From assembly GCA_005882905.1 (NCBI GenBank), contig VBBG01000088.1:1-8189 (forward strand): DNA of 8,189 nucleotides, in the 5' to 3' direction. Below the pieces are notes generated by a model, which saw only the letters and a program-made list of their open reading frames with translations, searched no databases and was not told the DNA's origin. The DNA is from Candidatus Bathyarchaeota archaeon (GTDB lineage: Archaea; Thermoproteota; Bathyarchaeia; 40CM-2-53-6). The position numbers and the translations under genes were made by a program. Positions 6,633 to 8,189 of the stretch are shown piece after piece (the stretch's first letter is position 1; the number at the start of each line of letters is the position of its first letter).

Positions 6633-6665
6633 TCCCACGGGGGTCTCTGTCGTGTGTGACACAGC

Positions 6666-6995
6666 ATGACAGCGGTCAATACAACAGAATTCGTCACTGT
6701 GGCTTCAACGGATGAGATTCCTCCTGGAGTAATGAGAAAGGTTAGCCTGGGGGACAAGGATGTGGTTCTCGCCAATGTTGACGGGAAATACTACGCTATC
6801 GGAAACGTATGCACGCACGAGGAAGGTCCCTTGGACGAGGGCATCCTCGAGAAGTATGAGATAGAGTGTCCCTGGCACAGCTCACGCTTTGACCTGAGGA
6901 CCGGAGCCGTCACACAGGGTCCCGCAGATACACCCGAACCTCGCTATGAGATAAGAGTAGAAGGAAACAGCATCCGCATCAGACCCAAACAGTAG
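6666..6995 (+). CDS. Rieske [2Fe-2S] ferredoxin, copy 2
   Basis: A 109-residue soluble Rieske ferredoxin. The ligands are CTH (Cys49, His51) and CPWHSSRFD (Cys68, His71). The N-terminus is five residues longer than copy 1; the rest aligns without gaps at roughly 60% identity by eye. Differences near the cluster (CPWHSS versus CPLHGS, HEEG versus HVGG) could shift the redox potential or partner choice. No signal peptide or anchor. It is divergent from the 92-residue gene and followed by a T-rich terminator, so it is probably transcribed alone. The start fits the alignment with copy 1, the promoter position and a weak GTGA ahead of it. Confidence 0.95.
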   Translation: MTAVNTTEFVTVASTDEIPPGVMRKVSLGDKDVVLANVDGKYYAIGNVCTHEEGPLDEGILEKYEIECPWHSSRFDLRTGAVTQGPADTPEPRYEIRVEGNSIRIRPKQ

Positions 6996-7028
6996 CGAAA
7001 ACTCTCGCTAGATCACATCTTCTCGCTA

Positions 7029-7050
7029 TCTTTTCTTTTTTTGGTTATCT
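7029..7050 (+). terminator. T-rich terminator after Rieske copy 2
   Basis: TTTTCTTTTTTT at 7031-7042, about 35 nt past the Rieske stop, followed by more T-rich sequence. No strong stem precedes it, which fits archaeal U-tract termination. Confidence 0.6.
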
Positions 7051-7060
7051 ATTTCTCGAC

Positions 7061-7073
7061 CCCCTGGGGGCAT
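7061..7073. repeat. Short inverted repeat CCCCCTGGGGG
   Basis: Five C, one T, five G, a perfect inverted repeat in the gap between the terminator and the DUF72 promoter. It could be a protein-binding site or chance; the one-base loop argues against an RNA hairpin. Confidence 0.3.
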
Positions 7074-7113
7074 GGTAAAACTCCAGAGACGCTCCACACT
7101 TTTCATCCAAAAA

Positions 7114-7126
7114 CAATCCTTTAACC
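7114..7126 (+). promoter_or_regulatory. TATA-like box of the DUF72 gene
   Basis: CTTTAA at 7119-7124 with an A-rich upstream flank is centred 35 nt before the ATG at 7157. The predicted leader is about 9 nt, close to leaderless, which fits the absence of a ribosome binding site in front of the ATG. Confidence 0.5.
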
Positions 7127-7156
7127 CCAGACGAGACCCGAATAACTGGTCAATCC

Positions 7157-7984
7157 ATGTTCCCGGATCCTAAGCGGCTCCGTATCGGCTGTAGCGGCTG
7201 GTCCTACGCCGACTGGGTCGGCCCCTTCTACCCTAAGGACGCGAAGCCCGGCGACTATCTACACCTCTACTCGACCATATTCGACGCCGTCGAGATAGAC
7301 TCCACCTACTACCGCACACCAAGCCCACTGATGGTCGCGAACTGGCGGAAAATAACCACAGACGGATTCATCTTCTCAGCAAAGTTTCCTAAGAAAATAA
7401 CCCACGAGCTGAAACTACGCGACAGCCAAGCCCAGCTCGAACGCTTCTACAAGTCAATATCAGAACTACGCGAGAAGCTCGGACCACTAGTCATCCAGCT
7501 ACCACCCTCGTTCAACATGAAGAAGGACAAAGACGCGCTCGAAACATTCCTCGGACAGATAGACCAGAAGTACAAACACGCCATAGAATTCCGGAACAAA
7601 TCCTGGTGGAAACCCGAAACCTACAAATTACTAGAGAAGAACAACGTCGCCCTCGCCTGGTCAGAGAACCAATACGCTAGTACCCCGACAGAGACAACCA
7701 GCGACATCGCCTACCTCCGCATGGTCGGCGACCGGACAATCACCAACTTCAGCGCACCACAGAAAGACCAGACACAGACAATGAAGAAATGGTACACCGC
7801 GCTCGAGGAGAAATCCAGCCTCTTCAAACAAGGCTACATATTCTTCAACAACCACTTCGCAGGATTCGGACCCGGAAGCATCAACGAGTTCCGACGACTA
7901 GCCGGACTAGCAGAGCTAGACTGGAAGGCTATGTCGACAGAAGTCGGACCATTACAGAGTAGCATATCCCAATTCCAACAATAG
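7157..7984 (+). CDS. DUF72 (YecE-like) family protein
   Basis: 275 residues covering a complete DUF72 domain, predicted to fold as a TIM barrel; the biochemical role of the family is not established. Landmarks are IGCSGWSYADW (residues 10-20), FDAVEIDSTYY (42-52), FIFSAKFPKKITH (71-83), GPLVIQLPPSF (109-119), HAIEFRNKSWW (141-151) and the closing FFNNHFAGFGPGS (229-241). Length matches the family. The coding strand is strikingly poor in T, with many codons ending in C or A. It has its own promoter and follows a terminator, so it is probably a single-gene unit. Its 3' end overlaps the convergent membrane-protein frame by 56 nt. Confidence 0.93.
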   Translation: MFPDPKRLRIGCSGWSYADWVGPFYPKDAKPGDYLHLYSTIFDAVEIDSTYYRTPSPLMVANWRKITTDGFIFSAKFPKKITHELKLRDSQAQLERFYKSISELREKLGPLVIQLPPSFNMKKDKDALETFLGQIDQKYKHAIEFRNKSWWKPETYKLLEKNNVALAWSENQYASTPTETTSDIAYLRMVGDRTITNFSAPQKDQTQTMKKWYTALEEKSSLFKQGYIFFNNHFAGFGPGSINEFRRLAGLAELDWKAMSTEVGPLQSSISQFQQ

Positions 7985-8189
7985 CATACGTGCAGGGACT
8001 AAAACGCCCTAAAAATGGCGCATTGACAGGCATCGAGCTCTGCTCCGGTTTGTTCGGTAGAATGAGCGCTCGTTTTCCTTCATGATAATTGGCGTAAGCA
8101 AATAGCAGACCACAACCGACGGCCGCATAGAATAGCACGTCTACGACAAAGGCCCACCAGTTATAGCTGATGGGAGTACATCCGAATCT
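7929..8189 (-). CDS. Small membrane protein (5' partial)
   Basis: An open frame enters from the right edge and reads RFGCTPISYNWWAFVVDVLF at its start, continuing YAAVGCGLLFAYA, a clear membrane helix. A basic, loop-like stretch (YHEGKRALILPNKPEQSS) follows, with a second weakly hydrophobic stretch TYAIVGIGICYSVMV near the end. An aromatic Asn-Trp motif followed by FxxDVLF is typical of small archaeal and bacterial membrane proteins of unknown function. The true start lies beyond the window. The last 56 nt run antisense to the end of the DUF72 gene, so the C-terminus may be an extension after loss of an earlier stop. The membrane helix is convincing; the exact 3' end is not. Confidence 0.55.
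   Translation of the reverse strand, partial: RFGCTPISYNWWAFVVDVLFYAAVGCGLLFAYANYHEGKRALILPNKPEQSSMPVNAPFLGRFSPCTYAIVGIGICYSVMVRLLST

Noticed and set aside
6512..6775. N-terminal extension of the 92-residue protein to an ATG at 6775
   Set aside because: It would run antisense through the start and promoter of Rieske copy 2; a start at or near 6511 is simpler.
7072..7174. + strand frame of 33 codons ending inside the DUF72 gene
   Set aside because: Spans the DUF72 promoter, no ribosome binding site, likely chance.
8005..8020. CGCC/GGCG inverted repeat after the DUF72 stop as a terminator
   Set aside because: Only four base pairs with an 8-nt loop, no T-tract, and it lies inside the opposite membrane-protein frame.

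Overview
The window most likely comes from an archaeon, probably a Thermoproteota/Nitrososphaeria- or Bathyarchaeia-type lineage. The signs are TATA-like boxes about 35-47 nt upstream of several start codons, very short predicted leaders, a T-rich terminator without a strong stem, a ComA-family (phosphosulfolactate synthase-like) protein and small soluble Rieske proteins. No rRNA, tRNA, CRISPR array, transposase or integrase was seen, and the lineage is an inference.

Left part (1-4208, all + strand): a 5'-truncated ABC exporter half-transporter, then an arginine-rich 42-residue ORF that overlaps the exporter stop (GTGA) and the next start (ATGA), then a 700-residue OLD-family ATPase/TOPRIM protein. 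After an 86-nt gap comes a 150-residue CxxC protein that resembles the histidine-triad (HIT) superfamily. A second small ORF starts on its stop codon (GTGA). The chain looks like one co-transcribed unit with translational coupling. The OLD-like protein makes a nucleic-acid or defence role possible, but no classical partner (GajB helicase, reverse transcriptase) is present in the window.

Middle part (4205-6511, all - strand): a candidate small secreted protein meets the + strand chain tail to tail with overlapping stop codons. Upstream of it are a Rieske [2Fe-2S] ferredoxin, a ComA/HSA32-family TIM-barrel protein and a 92-residue protein of unknown function. Bases 4448-4670 hold only the promoter of the secreted protein and no convincing gene.

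Right part (6666-8189): a second Rieske ferredoxin on the + strand is about 60% identical to the first without gaps, and both carry the same TAATACTC promoter motif, so gene and promoter appear duplicated together. A T-rich terminator follows, then a DUF72 (YecE-like) gene with a near-leaderless promoter. The window ends in a 5'-truncated membrane protein on the - strand whose 3' end overlaps the DUF72 gene.

The best leads are the coupled small ORFs around the OLD/HIT-like pair, the secreted small protein, and the duplicated Rieske genes around the ComA-like gene.
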